63,827 nucleotides of DNA. Source: Geobacteraceae bacterium (GTDB lineage Bacteria; Desulfobacterota; Desulfuromonadia; Geobacterales; Pseudopelobacteraceae). The stretch is taken from contig JANXYR010000066.1 in assembly GCA_025355965.1 (NCBI GenBank), positions 1 to 63,827 of the forward strand, written 5' to 3'. A model generated the notes under the pieces. It saw only the letters and a program-made list of their open reading frames with translations, did not search any database and was not told the DNA's origin. Numbering within the stretch: position 1 is the first letter of the stretch; every line of letters starts with the position of its first letter. The position numbers and the translations under genes are program-made. Positions 9,738 to 18,845 of the stretch are shown one piece after another.

Positions 9738-11741
9738 ATGCGCCACATCATGATTCCCGCTGACAAGGCTCGGCTCTGTGCCGACGCCATCCGTTTTCTC
9801 TCTGTTGATGCCGTTGAAAGGGCAAACTCCGGTCACCCAGGCCTTCCGATGGGGGCAGCTGACTGTGCGTTCGGTCTGTGGGGCAACTTTCTTTCCTTTA
9901 ACCCTGAAGATCCACGTTGGCCAAACCGTGATCGTTTTGTTCTTTCCGCAGGTCATGGCTCGATGCTGCTTTATTCGTTACTGCATCTGTTCGGTTATGA
10001 CCTGTCGCTTGAAGAGCTGAAAAACTTCCGCCAGTGGGGGAGTAAAACTCCGGGACATCCGGAATTTGGCCACACGGTAGGTGTTGAGGTGACGACCGGA
10101 CCGCTTGGCCAAGGCTTTGCCAATGGTGTCGGAATGGCTCTTGCCTCAAAAATGGCTGCAGAACGTTTCAATACGGCTGATTTCAGTCCTATTAATCACA
10201 CTGTTTATGGTCTGATTGGCGACGGAGACCTGCAGGAGGGGATCAGTTATGAAGCGGCTGCTCTTGCAGGACATCTGAAACTTGGAAACCTTGTCTATAT
10301 TTACGATAGCAACAGCATTACGATCGAGGGTAAAACCAATTTGGCCTGGTCAGAGAACGTAGCTGGCCGATTCAGATCGTCCGGATGGCAGGTCCAGGAA
10401 ATAGACGGTCACAATTATGACCAGATTGTTGCCGCTATCGCCGCAGCCAAAGCCGACAACGATCGCCCTTCGATTATTATCGCGACAACTCATATCGCCT
10501 TTGGTAGTCCCGCCAAACAGGATTCATCAGGCGCTCATGGGTCACCGTTTGGCGTTGAAGAGATCGCTGCCACCCGTGCCAATCTTGGGTGGTCGTATCC
10601 ACCCTTCGAAATTCCTCAGGAAGTGCGCGACATTTGTCAGGGGCAGGTTGATGAATTGAAACAACGCTATTCTGCGTGGCAGCGTGGTTTTGGGGTTTGG
10701 CATGCCGCCAACCCGGAAAAATCGAAGTTGTGGGATGAAATGTGGCATAAACACCTCCCGGTCAATCTGACTGAGGAGCTGCTGGCGGTGGTAGCAGGTA
10801 AAGACGGAGCGACACGTGCGCTGTCAGGAACTGTCCTGCAGAAAGCGGCAGCCATGATACCTTCCCTGGCAGGTGGATCAGCAGATCTATCCCCATCCAA
10901 TAACAGTGACATCAAAGGCTCGCCATCAGTTCAGGCTGGCAGCTATGCCGGGCGCAACCTTCATTTCGGTATCCGCGAACATGCCATGGGTGCGGTCATT
11001 AATGGCATGGCACTGTATGGTTGCTTTATCCCTTATGGCGCTACTTTTCTCGTCTTTTCTGACTACTGTCGCCCGTCAGTCCGGCTTTCGGCCCTGATGG
11101 GGCTGCAGTCTATCTATATATTTACCCATGACTCTTTCTTTGTAGGTGAAGATGGTCCCACCCATCAGCCAATCGAGCATGTTGCGTCACTGCGTCTTAT
11201 TCCTGGACTGCAGGTAATCCGCCCGGCCGACGGGATAGAAACCGCAATGGCCTGGCAGGCGGCCTTGCAGTACAGCGGCCCTACCGCTCTTATACTGACG
11301 CGTCAGAAATTGCCGGTGATTGCCCGTTCCGCATCGTTCATCCCGGTCGACTCACTCAAAGGGGGTTACATCGTTTCTTCGCCTGATGGTGCGCCAGATG
11401 TCGTGATTATGGCCAGTGGCTCCGAAGTGCATGTGGCGGCTGAAGCGACTGCGGTTTTGGCCGGGCAGGGAATAAATGCACGTGTAATTTCAGTACCATG
11501 TCTGGAGACATTTCTTGCCCAACCGTCAGAGTATCGCAGCCAGCTCCTTCCTGCCGGTATTCCGCGCGTGGCATTTGAGGCTGGACGTGGTGAATCATGG
11601 GGAAGACTGATCGGTTGTGATGGCCTGTTTATCGGCGTAGAACATTTTGGAGCTTCAGCCCCGGACAAAATCCTGGCTGAACAGTTTGGATTTACCTCAC
11701 CGCAGGTGGCGGAAAAAATCAAGGTGTTTTTGAAAAAATGA
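9738..11741 (+). CDS. tkt: Transketolase
   Basis: Thiamine-diphosphate enzyme of the non-oxidative pentose-phosphate pathway. It makes sedoheptulose 7-phosphate (feeding gmhA/hldE) and erythrose 4-phosphate (feeding the DAHP synthase downstream). 667 residues from ATG 9738, chosen over a longer frame because GAAAGGAT sits just upstream and homologues start close to it. Motifs: [11 protein letters not shown] near residue 30, TPP-binding [19 protein letters not shown] near 160, the pyrimidine-domain glutamate in [17 protein letters not shown] near 410, and [18 protein letters not shown] near 465. Full length. Confidence 0.97.
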   Translation: MRHIMIPADKARLCADAIRFLSVDAVERANSGHPGLPMGAADCAFGLWGNFLSFNPEDPRWPNRDRFVLSAGHGSMLLYSLLHLFGYDLSLEELKNFRQWGSKTPGHPEFGHTVGVEVTTGPLGQGFANGVGMALASKMAAERFNTADFSPINHTVYGLIGDGDLQEGISYEAAALAGHLKLGNLVYIYDSNSITIEGKTNLAWSENVAGRFRSSGWQVQEIDGHNYDQIVAAIAAAKADNDRPSIIIATTHIAFGSPAKQDSSGAHGSPFGVEEIAATRANLGWSYPPFEIPQEVRDICQGQVDELKQRYSAWQRGFGVWHAANPEKSKLWDEMWHKHLPVNLTEELLAVVAGKDGATRALSGTVLQKAAAMIPSLAGGSADLSPSNNSDIKGSPSVQAGSYAGRNLHFGIREHAMGAVINGMALYGCFIPYGATFLVFSDYCRPSVRLSALMGLQSIYIFTHDSFFVGEDGPTHQPIEHVASLRLIPGLQVIRPADGIETAMAWQAALQYSGPTALILTRQKLPVIARSASFIPVDSLKGGYIVSSPDGAPDVVIMASGSEVHVAAEATAVLAGQGINARVISVPCLETFLAQPSEYRSQLLPAGIPRVAFEAGRGESWGRLIGCDGLFIGVEHFGASAPDKILAEQFGFTSPQVAEKIKVFLKK

Positions 11742-11763
11742 TTGTTATTTTCACTAAGGTTTT

Positions 11764-12453
11764 ATGGGACTGATTGAACAGCTTAAAAAACCGCTGCTTT
11801 TTTCCGGTCTGAATGATAACGATCTTTCTGAGCTGGCAGCAATTACTGTGCGCCGCACGTTCAGGAAGGGGGAAACCCTGTTCAGCGAAGGTGATGAGGC
11901 TACCGGATTCTACCTGCTGGTATCTGGAAGCATCAAGCTCTGCCGGATGTCATCGGACGGTCGCGAAAAAGTGCTCCATTTTGTAAAACCGTGCGAAACC
12001 TTTGCCGAAGCTGCTTTTTTCGGCGATGGCAAATACCCGGCTGAAGCCCGCGCATTGGAGGCTGGGGAGGTACTATATCTCCCACGTCAGGGTTTTATGG
12101 AGCTGATGAGTCATAATCCTGACTTTGCTTTTAATCTGGTAGTGTCACTCTCGCTCATGCTTCGTCAGTTTGCTCGCCAGATTGAAGAGCTTTCTTTTGC
12201 CGATGTTACATCACGTCTGGCTTCTTTTCTTGTGCGGCGTGCGGCTGAGAGCTCGACAAGTTTTGGCGGTATTACCTATATTGACTTGGGAATCAAAAAA
12301 GGTGAACTTGCTTCCCGCCTGGGAACTGCCAGCGAGACCATCTCTCGAACCCTTCGAAAATTGAAGGATGAGGGAATTATCGAGGTGCAGGGAAACCGAG
12401 TGGTAGTGCATCAGATGGAAAAGTTGGAGAAGTTGTCGGAACGTCACGAATAA
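11764..12453 (+). CDS. Crp/Fnr-family transcriptional regulator
   Basis: 229 residues. The cyclic-nucleotide-binding-type beta-roll spans ~15-125 (KGETLFSEGDEATGFYLLVSGSIKL). A long dimer helix follows, then an HTH_Crp winged helix ~150-220 with recognition motif KGELASRLGTASETISRTLRKLKDEGII. The N-terminal cysteine cluster of true FNR is absent, so it is not a classical iron-sulfur oxygen sensor. The cAMP-pocket arginine-serine pair is not evident either, so the effector cannot be told. It lies 22 bases after tkt and 15 before the DAHP synthase gene, so the three are probably one operon. Confidence 0.88.
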   Translation: MGLIEQLKKPLLFSGLNDNDLSELAAITVRRTFRKGETLFSEGDEATGFYLLVSGSIKLCRMSSDGREKVLHFVKPCETFAEAAFFGDGKYPAEARALEAGEVLYLPRQGFMELMSHNPDFAFNLVVSLSLMLRQFARQIEELSFADVTSRLASFLVRRAAESSTSFGGITYIDLGIKKGELASRLGTASETISRTLRKLKDEGIIEVQGNRVVVHQMEKLEKLSERHE

Positions 12454-12468
12454 AGCGAGGAAACTGGA

Positions 12469-13482
12469 ATGCTAATAGTAATGAACCACAACGCCACCAA
12501 GGCAGATGTCGATGCAATTGGCAGAATTGTGAAGGAGATGGGTTTCAGGGCAGAGCCAATTCCGGGAAGCGAACGGACCGCTATTGGTGTACTGGGTAAT
12601 CATGGATATGTAGATGATTGCAAAATATTGGAACTGCCGGGCGTGCAAAGGGTTATTCACGTTTCAAAGCCCTACAAGCTGGTTTCACGCGATTTTCATC
12701 CTGATAATACGATTGTTGATGTATCTGGTGTCAAAGTCGGTCAAGGATGTCGTCAGGTCGTGGTCGGTGGCCCTTGTGCGGTGGAGAGCGAAGAACAGAT
12801 CGTCAAGACTGCTATTTTTGTAAAAAAATGCGGGGCTGATATGCTGCGTGGTGGTGCTTTTAAACCACGCACCGGGCCGCACACTTTCCAAGGGTTGCGT
12901 GAAGAAGGTTTGCGGCTGCTGGCTATTGCAGGGAAAGAGAGCGGTTTACCGATTGTGACCGAAGTTATGAGCCCCGACAATGTTGGTTTAGTTGCTGAAT
13001 ATGCCGATCTACTTCAGGTTGGTGCCCGTAATATGCAAAATTTCGACCTGCTGCGAGAGCTTGGGAAAATCCGTAAACCTGTTCTTCTAAAACGTGGCAT
13101 GAGTGCTACTGTTGAGGAGTTTCTTGCTGCGGCAGAATATATTCTGGCGGAAGGAAACGATCAGGTTATCCTCTGCGAACGGGGTATCCGTACTTTTGAG
13201 ACCGCTACTCGTAACACTCTGGACCTTTCTATCGTGCCGCTGATCAAGGAAATGTCGCATCTTCCGATTATGGTTGATCCCTCCCATGCAACTGGCAAGC
13301 GTTCGCTTGTTGTACCGATGGCCAAAGCAGCACTGGTCGCCGGAGCTGATGGTGTTCTGGTAGAAGTTCATCCCGAGCCTGAAAAGGCGCTTTCTGATGG
13401 GCCGCAGTCGCTGACCTTCCCGGCCTTTGAGCGTATGATGATTGAGATAGGACAGTTGACTGCTTTTATGCGGAGCTGTTGA
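12469..13482 (+). CDS. aroF: 3-deoxy-7-phosphoheptulonate (DAHP) synthase, AroF/KDO8P-like type
   Basis: First step of the shikimate pathway: phosphoenolpyruvate plus erythrose 4-phosphate gives DAHP. 337 residues. The N-terminal ferredoxin-like regulatory domain (1-70: [20 protein letters not shown]) is typical of the Bacillus/Thermotoga type and usually gives feedback control. The TIM-barrel domain (~85-337) has [61 protein letters not shown], and [20 protein letters not shown] upstream of ATG 12469. Its substrate is made by tkt two genes upstream. Confidence 0.96.
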   Translation: MLIVMNHNATKADVDAIGRIVKEMGFRAEPIPGSERTAIGVLGNHGYVDDCKILELPGVQRVIHVSKPYKLVSRDFHPDNTIVDVSGVKVGQGCRQVVVGGPCAVESEEQIVKTAIFVKKCGADMLRGGAFKPRTGPHTFQGLREEGLRLLAIAGKESGLPIVTEVMSPDNVGLVAEYADLLQVGARNMQNFDLLRELGKIRKPVLLKRGMSATVEEFLAAAEYILAEGNDQVILCERGIRTFETATRNTLDLSIVPLIKEMSHLPIMVDPSHATGKRSLVVPMAKAALVAGADGVLVEVHPEPEKALSDGPQSLTFPAFERMMIEIGQLTAFMRSC

Positions 13483-13564
13483 GATCGTATACAAAACTCT
13501 TGAAATGTCCGATTCATCGGAGTAATAATAGCTGCAGGTTTGTTCTCTCTACTCTGCCCGTTGG

Positions 13565-13592
13565 TTGACACGCCCGGGCGGAATGCTACATA
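13565..13592 (+). promoter_or_regulatory. Sigma-70 promoter of the 6S-like RNA
   Basis: TTGACA (13565-13570), 16 bases, then TACATA (13587-13592). Transcription would start near 13598-13600. It lies 83 bases after aroF and drives no protein gene. Confidence 0.65.
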
Positions 13593-13597
13593 GAACG

Positions 13598-13730
13598 GGG
13601 GTTGTTCCCTGCTGTGGTGTGCTGCCTTCAGTACGCAGGTCTGCCTGAAACAGTATACTGACTCCCACAATTAAGGAACTCGCCGGAGGCCCTTAATGCT
13701 GACGACAGGGTGGAGAGAATGTAAGAAAAA
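13598..13730 (+). ncRNA. ssrS: Probable 6S RNA
   Basis: A non-coding transcript between its own promoter and a strong terminator, between converging genes. By eye it folds as a long rod. Closing pairs are CCCTG (13607-13611) with CAGGG (13706-13710). A long arm contains TCAGTA/TACTGA and GCAGG/CCTG pairings. On the 3' side of the central bubble there is a perfect hairpin, ATTAAGG (13670-13676) with CCTTAAT (13691-13697). The 3' stretch CCTTAATGCTGACGACA closely resembles the 3' bubble region of Escherichia coli 6S RNA. 6S RNA mimics an open promoter and binds sigma-70 RNA polymerase in stationary phase. Length and architecture fit; a covariance-model search was not possible. Confidence 0.68.
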
Positions 13731-13760
13731 TGGGGATGCCGAAAGGCGTCCCCATTTTTT
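13725..13760. terminator. Bidirectional intrinsic terminator
   Basis: TGGGGATGCC (13731-13740), GAAA tetraloop, GGCGTCCCCA (13745-13754), then six T (13755-13760). A run of A (13726-13730) precedes it, giving a T-run on the minus strand, so it can end both the 6S-like RNA and the diguanylate cyclase gene stopping at 13764. Confidence 0.92.
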
Positions 13761-13763
13761 ATC

Positions 13764-14669
13764 TTAAAGTCTGATAAAACGGTTTCTGCCGGAATGTTTT
13801 GCTTGGTAAAGGGCGTCATCTGCTCTTTTCAGGAGTGTTTCGGGGGAGTCTTCAGCCGCTAAACCGGAAATCCCGAGGCTGATTGTGACCTTGATGCAGT
13901 TGCCCTCAAAGATATTTTCGATCTGCTCTATATGGGTTCGAATGTTTTCGGCAATAATTTCAGCGGCATCTACAGCTGTTTCCGGCAGTAGACAACAGAA
14001 CTCTTCTCCGCCGTAGCGGGCTACAAAATCAGTCTTTCTGATGACAGCCGCAGTCTTTTCTGCAACGGCCTGTAAGACAACATCTCCACACTGATGACCG
14101 TAGTTATCGTTTACCTTCTTGAAAAAGTCGATGTCAATCATGATCAGGCTTAGTGGGTGAGAATGCCTGCGATGTCTTTCAAACTCTTCCTGTAGGCGCG
14201 ATTCCAGATATCTGCGATTGTAAATTCCGGTTAGCGCATCCTTGGTATTCATTTCGACCAGTTTTTGCTCGTAGGTTGCAAGTTCGGTTACATCTTGAAC
14301 AATTAGGAAGAGGCCAGAAATCGAATTGTCGTCGGAGCGGAGCGGACCCATGGTGCAACTCTGCTGCATCAGGTCAAAACGATAGCCAAATGAACTGTCA
14401 GGTTTGAAAGGAAAAAGAAAGCGGTGCAGCTTTTGGGAAAAGAAAGCAAAATTGCCGAAGGATAGGACGGATTTGCAGTTTTTGTTGAAACCTGGAGTGC
14501 TTAAATGCGGAAAAAAATCGAAAAGAGGTTCACCAATAATCTGGTCGGATGGCAGTCCGCTGTGCATCGCCATCCAGCGATTCCAATATTGAATTTTTAT
14601 TTCCCTGTCAAGAACAACCAGACCGAAGTTGACGGTATCAAAGACCTGGGTAAGTTCATTTAATGTCAT
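13764..14669 (-). CDS. PAS-GGDEF diguanylate cyclase
   Basis: Makes cyclic di-GMP. 301 residues from ATG 14669, which overlaps the upstream stop as ATGA, a coupled start; the longer frame begins at a TTG and is less likely. A PAS-like domain (~5-120) contains LVVLDREIKIQYWNRWMAMHSG. The GGDEF domain (~140-300) has DALTGIYNRRYLESRL, DIDFFKKVNDNYGHQCGD and the active-site GGEEF. RKTD sits five residues before GGEEF, a complete RxxD inhibitory site, so product feedback is expected. No membrane segment. Last gene of a three-gene operon behind a CheC-like phosphatase and a CheY-like receiver. Confidence 0.92.
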   Translation of the reverse strand: MTLNELTQVFDTVNFGLVVLDREIKIQYWNRWMAMHSGLPSDQIIGEPLFDFFPHLSTPGFNKNCKSVLSFGNFAFFSQKLHRFLFPFKPDSSFGYRFDLMQQSCTMGPLRSDDNSISGLFLIVQDVTELATYEQKLVEMNTKDALTGIYNRRYLESRLQEEFERHRRHSHPLSLIMIDIDFFKKVNDNYGHQCGDVVLQAVAEKTAAVIRKTDFVARYGGEEFCCLLPETAVDAAEIIAENIRTHIEQIENIFEGNCIKVTISLGISGLAAEDSPETLLKRADDALYQAKHSGRNRFIRL

Positions 14670-15304
14670 TCGTACTGTTCCATAAAGGTCACCAAAGATT
14701 TCTTCAGCCAAAGAATAGAATCGTTGCTGGTCACCAGGAACAGAAATCCGTTAACGTTACGTTCGTTGAAACAGAATACGGTTTTCAACACGATTGCTGA
14801 TGAACCGCTTTCAAAAATATTTGCAGGGATTGCATCATTGTGAGTATTTTCAGTGACTACGCGCGGTGGGGAATAGGTTACGGCATCTCCAAGAAGTTCG
14901 GACAGCTTGCCGACGCAGGCGCCAATAAGGATATTGCCAACCTCCATTAGGGTCTCTTTTTCCAAAGCCTCGATTGACTCAGAACCAAAGTCATCAGAAT
15001 TGTCACCAAAAAGAGATACCAGTTCCCTGCCTGCGCTGGCTTGAAAAACCAGAAAAGCACTCCCTTTAAAATCTCCCCAGAAATTCTGTTCAACAATGCT
15101 AACGCGTTCATACTCGCTGACCTCTGTTTTGAGATAACTGGGCAAGTCCTGCGAATTAAGTATTTCTATTTTTGGTACACTCAAAACAACAAAAATGTTT
15201 ATGACCTCAGCCAGGTCTGCAGCGGCCTTACCGAAAGCAATGTTCATTATTTCCTGAAGAATTTCTTTTTCTTCATCTGATATTATGTCGAGGCAATAGT
15301 CCAT
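14666..15304 (-). CDS. CheC/CheX-like chemotaxis phosphatase
   Basis: 212 residues. Two copies of the CheC-type active-site helix are visible: EKEILQEIMNIAFGKAA near residue 12 and EKETLMEVGNILIGACVGKL near 118, each with the E..N pair that acts on phospho-CheY. Between them lie beta-rich segments of the CheC/CheX fold. By family it removes phosphate from a receiver protein; the natural partner is the CheY-like protein encoded four bases upstream. There is no CheD here, which often pairs with CheC. The stop overlaps the start of the cyclase gene, so the outputs are produced together. Confidence 0.82.
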   Translation of the reverse strand: MDYCLDIISDEEKEILQEIMNIAFGKAAADLAEVINIFVVLSVPKIEILNSQDLPSYLKTEVSEYERVSIVEQNFWGDFKGSAFLVFQASAGRELVSLFGDNSDDFGSESIEALEKETLMEVGNILIGACVGKLSELLGDAVTYSPPRVVTENTHNDAIPANIFESGSSAIVLKTVFCFNERNVNGFLFLVTSNDSILWLKKSLVTFMEQYE

Positions 15305-15308
15305 AGGT

Positions 15309-15680
15309 CTACCCGATGTGTTCTTCAGCTTTTAAAAGTGCATCTTCAACTGTTTCCTTGGAAGGGGGTTTTTTCATGACCATAAAGGCCCCCAGCTCCA
15401 ACACGTTTGTAATGGATTTTATCTGAATATCGGCTGTGCAGACAATCACGACAGCTTCCGGGTTAAATTCCCGGATTTTAGCGGTTGATTCGGAGCCATC
15501 CATTATCGGCATGGTGAGGTCCATAAAGGTCACGTCAGGGCGAATCTCTTTATATGTTTCAAATCCGGCCAAGCCATCGCCTGCCTCGAAGAGTTCGTAG
15601 TCGCGGTCTTTTGGAATACAACTCTTCATTATTCTTCGGGAAATCGGCGAATCATCAACAAGCAGTATCTTTTTAATCAT
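15309..15680 (-). CDS. CheY-like single-domain response regulator
   Basis: 123 residues, one receiver domain and no output. All key residues are present: the acidic pair in LLVDDSPISRR (residues 9-10), phospho-acceptor Asp in TFMDLTMPIMDG (~54), Thr in VCTADIQ (~84) and Lys in VMKKPPSKE (~105). It is first in an operon with a CheC-like phosphatase and a diguanylate cyclase. The likely logic is phosphorylation by an outside kinase, dephosphorylation by the CheC-like protein and an effect on c-di-GMP output, but the last link is inference. Confidence 0.92.
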   Translation of the reverse strand: MIKKILLVDDSPISRRIMKSCIPKDRDYELFEAGDGLAGFETYKEIRPDVTFMDLTMPIMDGSESTAKIREFNPEAVVIVCTADIQIKSITNVLELGAFMVMKKPPSKETVEDALLKAEEHIG

Positions 15681-15788
15681 ATTGGATAGTCAACCTTCTG
15701 CCGGATTTGAGCAAATATAAATTACTCTGGAAATACTGAAAACGGAGCTAATGCAAAATGCCCCTTAATAACCTGATTTAGTTGGAGT

Positions 15789-15817
15789 AAAATAGTCAAT
15801 AATACTGCTTTAGTCAA
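15789..15817 (-). promoter_or_regulatory. Sigma-70 promoter of the cheY/cheC/GGDEF operon
   Basis: On the minus strand TTGACT (15817-15812), exactly 17 bases, then TATTTT (15794-15789). It lies ~110 bases before the CheY-like gene. The rest of the 274-base gap 15681-15954 is A/T-rich and shows nothing else I can support. Confidence 0.65.
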
Positions 15818-15954
15818 GGCCTAAAACATCTTTTTGATGGGTTAAAGATTGTAGTAACTTAATCTTAAATAACCACAGTAAGTTTACTTTTTGACATTAA
15901 ACTGGATCCACCCCCCGTAAATCGTTAGAGGCAGGGTAGATGCTTTTTTAGAGG

Positions 15955-18540
15955 TTAAAGGATACGGACGAAGGCCGCAATAGCGAGGAGGATCAGCAAA
16001 CGGTGTCCGACAAGCCAGGAAGAACTCAGATTATACTGGCGTTGCAATCTTCCTAGCACGATCCATGAAAACAGTGCGCCCAGGGCGAGGACAGGATAGA
16101 TTAACAGTCGGAGTGTCCCTAGTTCCGGTGTGAGTCGGGCTGCGTCCAGCCAACTGTCCAGACCGGTTGCTGCAATAACCAGTGGCACGAGTTGTGCCCC
16201 ACCTTCTACCAGTGCCCGGAAATAGATCATGAAAAGTCCGGAAATAGCCAGTGGCAGGTAGGCCAGGCCGCAGATAGTGAAGACAGCTTTCCAGCGGGAG
16301 CTGCTGGTCCCCGCCGATGAAAGCATTGCAACAGCTGTGAATGTGATCACGATGCAGAGCGATAGCAAGGCTTCGCGTAAACTCCACAGCCTATGGGGAA
16401 AGACCTCAAGTGCATGTCCCGCCATCATTGGAGCGCCTTTGGCGGCTATGATGACACCCACCAGTGTCACGCTGAAGAGCGCCTCGTAGAATCCCCTGCG
16501 GGCTTTGTTGAACAAGCCCCAGGCCGGATTGCGCAGATCAAGCTGCATGGAATGGTGTGGACAGCTGCGGACACAGTTGAGACACAATACACAGTGGTCC
16601 GAATTGTCGATGCCGGTGGGGTGTAGCCCCATCGGGCACCCTTTTTCCTTGACGCAGTCATCGACATGGCACCTGCTGACGCAGACATTGTGGTTGCAGT
16701 GCATCTCAAGCAGGGATATGCGCGACACCAGACTGACGATCCTACCAAGAGGGCACAGGAACTTGCACCAACCGCGACGACCAATGACCACGTCGGCGGA
16801 GACCGTCGCCACAAGTAGTCCGCTCAACAGCAGCCCGGTAGCGAAAGACCGGGAGAACATCCCAGTTGCCTGTTCAATCAGCAGGATAAAAACCAGCCCG
16901 GCCAGACTGATCGCCGGCCCCCAGCGCCGCAACCATTTCATCGGCTCATGAGTTACCATGGTCTTGGCGCCGATGAACTCTCCAATAGCCTCCAGAGGAC
17001 AATAACTGCACCAGCCACGGGCAATCAGAAATGCCGTGAACAATAGTGCCGGCCACCAGAGCGTCCATACCGCCAGGTTGGCAGCGTTATTCGTTGATGG
17101 TCCCAGCAAAGTATAGAGCATTACCAACAGAAACAGCGGCACGGTGCTCCAGCGTAGAATGCGCGGGAAATCCGGTCGGCGTGCAATCTTCTCGATCAGC
17201 GGAAGTGTCAGCAGGTTAAAACGCCCGTCACCAAAAGGCTGCCCCTGAAGGTAAATGTGTTCGGGAAGGATTTCTTCATCATTGCAGACCACAACAGCAC
17301 GACTGACAACCTGGTACAGCTCGCTACCGTTTAGCGGCCAATCATGGTCGACCAGCAGGTTGAGGGCGTCCTGTGAAATTCGACGAACCTGCTTGTGGTG
17401 CTTGGCATTGAGGGTCTTCAGCAGGCTACGGGCTATAACCGGAATATCTTTCTTGCGCTCCCGCAACGGTGCCATTTCAAGTGTTTCGCCTTTTAGCTTT
17501 CCGTGCAGAACTGTGTTGAATTCACCGTTTTCTACCAGCGGTTCCAGCGCTTCGCTGCTGGTCGCGATGATCCTGACCCGGGCGCTGCGCTGCCTGATTT
17601 CCCCCCTTCTCTTGAACAGACCGTATTCCATGAAATCATTCAACTGTTCCTGCACTGCCGGAGTCAGGCGGTCGATATTGCGCAATATCATGTCGCCGCC
17701 GTCTGCCAGCTCCAGCATACCGCGCCGGACCCGACGGGCGTAGACGGCCCCGTCAGTAGCATGGCCAAACAGCGCCGCCTCCTGGGCGATTTCCAGTAGC
17801 AAGCCGTCACGGGTTGCGGTCGTGTCGATAGTTTCGGTGCTGATTATGGGTGGTGGTGATGAGCAATCCAGAAACAGGACCGGGCAGGACGTGTCGTTGT
17901 GAAAATGTATCAGCCGGGCGGCAAGGTCTTTCCAGGTCCCTGGTTCGCCCACAATCAGGACATGACGACCGGTACTGCCGAGAAGTTTTAGGCGTTCATT
18001 CAACTCGCGCACCCAGGGAAAATTGCCGGGGAATTCGCCAAATTCGGGCAGTAGCTGCCAACCGATAACATTGTTGATCACTTCGCGGTGCTCGCGCTCC
18101 TCACGCTGATGCCGCTCTGCCCAGCTGCCGAGCTGTCGAGAGAGGATTTTACACAAATTAGCGTAGAGTTGCGGGGTCTCGTGGAACAGTTCCTCAAAAT
18201 CGCGGCGTGAAAGTCGACCAGCCTGAACCTCACTGATCGCCCTTACATTGGCGGTACGCGGTTCGTCGGTGAGGATGGCACGTTCACCGATTACATCCCC
18301 TGCGCCCAACTCGGTGAGATTCAGGGTCTGTCCGGCGCCATCCTGAAGCTCGATCCTGACTGTCCCGGAGAGAATAACATAGAGCTCTTCAACCGGCGCA
18401 TCCTTTGCCAGAATAACTACACCTGGCAGAAACAGACATTTGCCCAGACGAGCAGCAATGTGATGCAATTCATCCGGGGAGAGTCCACTGAAGAGTCGAA
18501 TTGTTTGCAGAGATTCGGGGGAAACCTTCAATGCTGGCAA
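15955..18540 (-). CDS. Fusion: cNMP-binding domain, inactive NtrC-like AAA+ domain, NapH/NosR-like membrane 4Fe-4S module
   Basis: 861 residues, starting TTG 18540 behind CGGAG. Residues 12-125 are a Crp-type cyclic-nucleotide-binding beta-roll. Residues ~155-420 align with a sigma-54 activator AAA+ domain, but Walker A reads GEPGTWKD (198-205), Walker B reads MILRNID (284-290) without the DE pair, and no GAFTGA loop exists. APLRERKKDIPVIARSLL is kept. From ~462 the protein is membrane-bound: several hydrophobic helices, CSYCP (511-515), CKFLCP (592-597), a cysteine cluster C615/C620/C624/C629, and a canonical ferredoxin motif CVLCLNCVRSCP (650-661). The last part is NapH/NosR/CcoG-like. It is probably a membrane redox protein or sensor rather than a transcription activator. 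No DNA-binding helix is evident. Substrate and partner unknown. Confidence 0.85.
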   Translation of the reverse strand: MPALKVSPESLQTIRLFSGLSPDELHHIAARLGKCLFLPGVVILAKDAPVEELYVILSGTVRIELQDGAGQTLNLTELGAGDVIGERAILTDEPRTANVRAISEVQAGRLSRRDFEELFHETPQLYANLCKILSRQLGSWAERHQREEREHREVINNVIGWQLLPEFGEFPGNFPWVRELNERLKLLGSTGRHVLIVGEPGTWKDLAARLIHFHNDTSCPVLFLDCSSPPPIISTETIDTTATRDGLLLEIAQEAALFGHATDGAVYARRVRRGMLELADGGDMILRNIDRLTPAVQEQLNDFMEYGLFKRRGEIRQRSARVRIIATSSEALEPLVENGEFNTVLHGKLKGETLEMAPLRERKKDIPVIARSLLKTLNAKHHKQVRRISQDALNLLVDHDWPLNGSELYQVVSRAVVVCNDEEILPEHIYLQGQPFGDGRFNLLTLPLIEKIARRPDFPRILRWSTVPLFLLVMLYTLLGPSTNNAANLAVWTLWWPALLFTAFLIARGWCSYCPLEAIGEFIGAKTMVTHEPMKWLRRWGPAISLAGLVFILLIEQATGMFSRSFATGLLLSGLLVATVSADVVIGRRGWCKFLCPLGRIVSLVSRISLLEMHCNHNVCVSRCHVDDCVKEKGCPMGLHPTGIDNSDHCVLCLNCVRSCPHHSMQLDLRNPAWGLFNKARRGFYEALFSVTLVGVIIAAKGAPMMAGHALEVFPHRLWSLREALLSLCIVITFTAVAMLSSAGTSSSRWKAVFTICGLAYLPLAISGLFMIYFRALVEGGAQLVPLVIAATGLDSWLDAARLTPELGTLRLLIYPVLALGALFSWIVLGRLQRQYNLSSSWLVGHRLLILLAIAAFVRIL

Positions 18541-18845
18541 GCTATTGCTCCGGAACGGATGTAAGTGATAAGCCTTGGCAGCATGAGGCAGGAACCATTG
18601 CGCAGTGTAATTAAACTTACTGTCTCCAGCTTAATCTAGCTCATGGCCATATTCAATCATGTATACCGGTAGATTGTGAATACATAATATCAAGAGCTGA
18701 TAACCATAACCATGAATATTTTAATTAATGTTTTAATAGCTTACTTCCTGGTCCCGTTAAAATCATACATAGAAACCATATAACAACCATTGCAAATGTA
18801 GAGTACTGTATTATTATCGTCATGAAGTATTACCAAAGGCAAAAT

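Noticed and set aside
11764-12453. Oxygen-sensing FNR
   Set aside because: The N-terminal cysteine cluster needed for the 4Fe-4S centre is missing.
15955-18540. Calling the fusion protein a sigma-54 transcriptional activator
   Set aside because: Walker A and B are altered and GAFTGA is absent; no DNA-binding helix is seen and the C-terminal half is membrane-bound.
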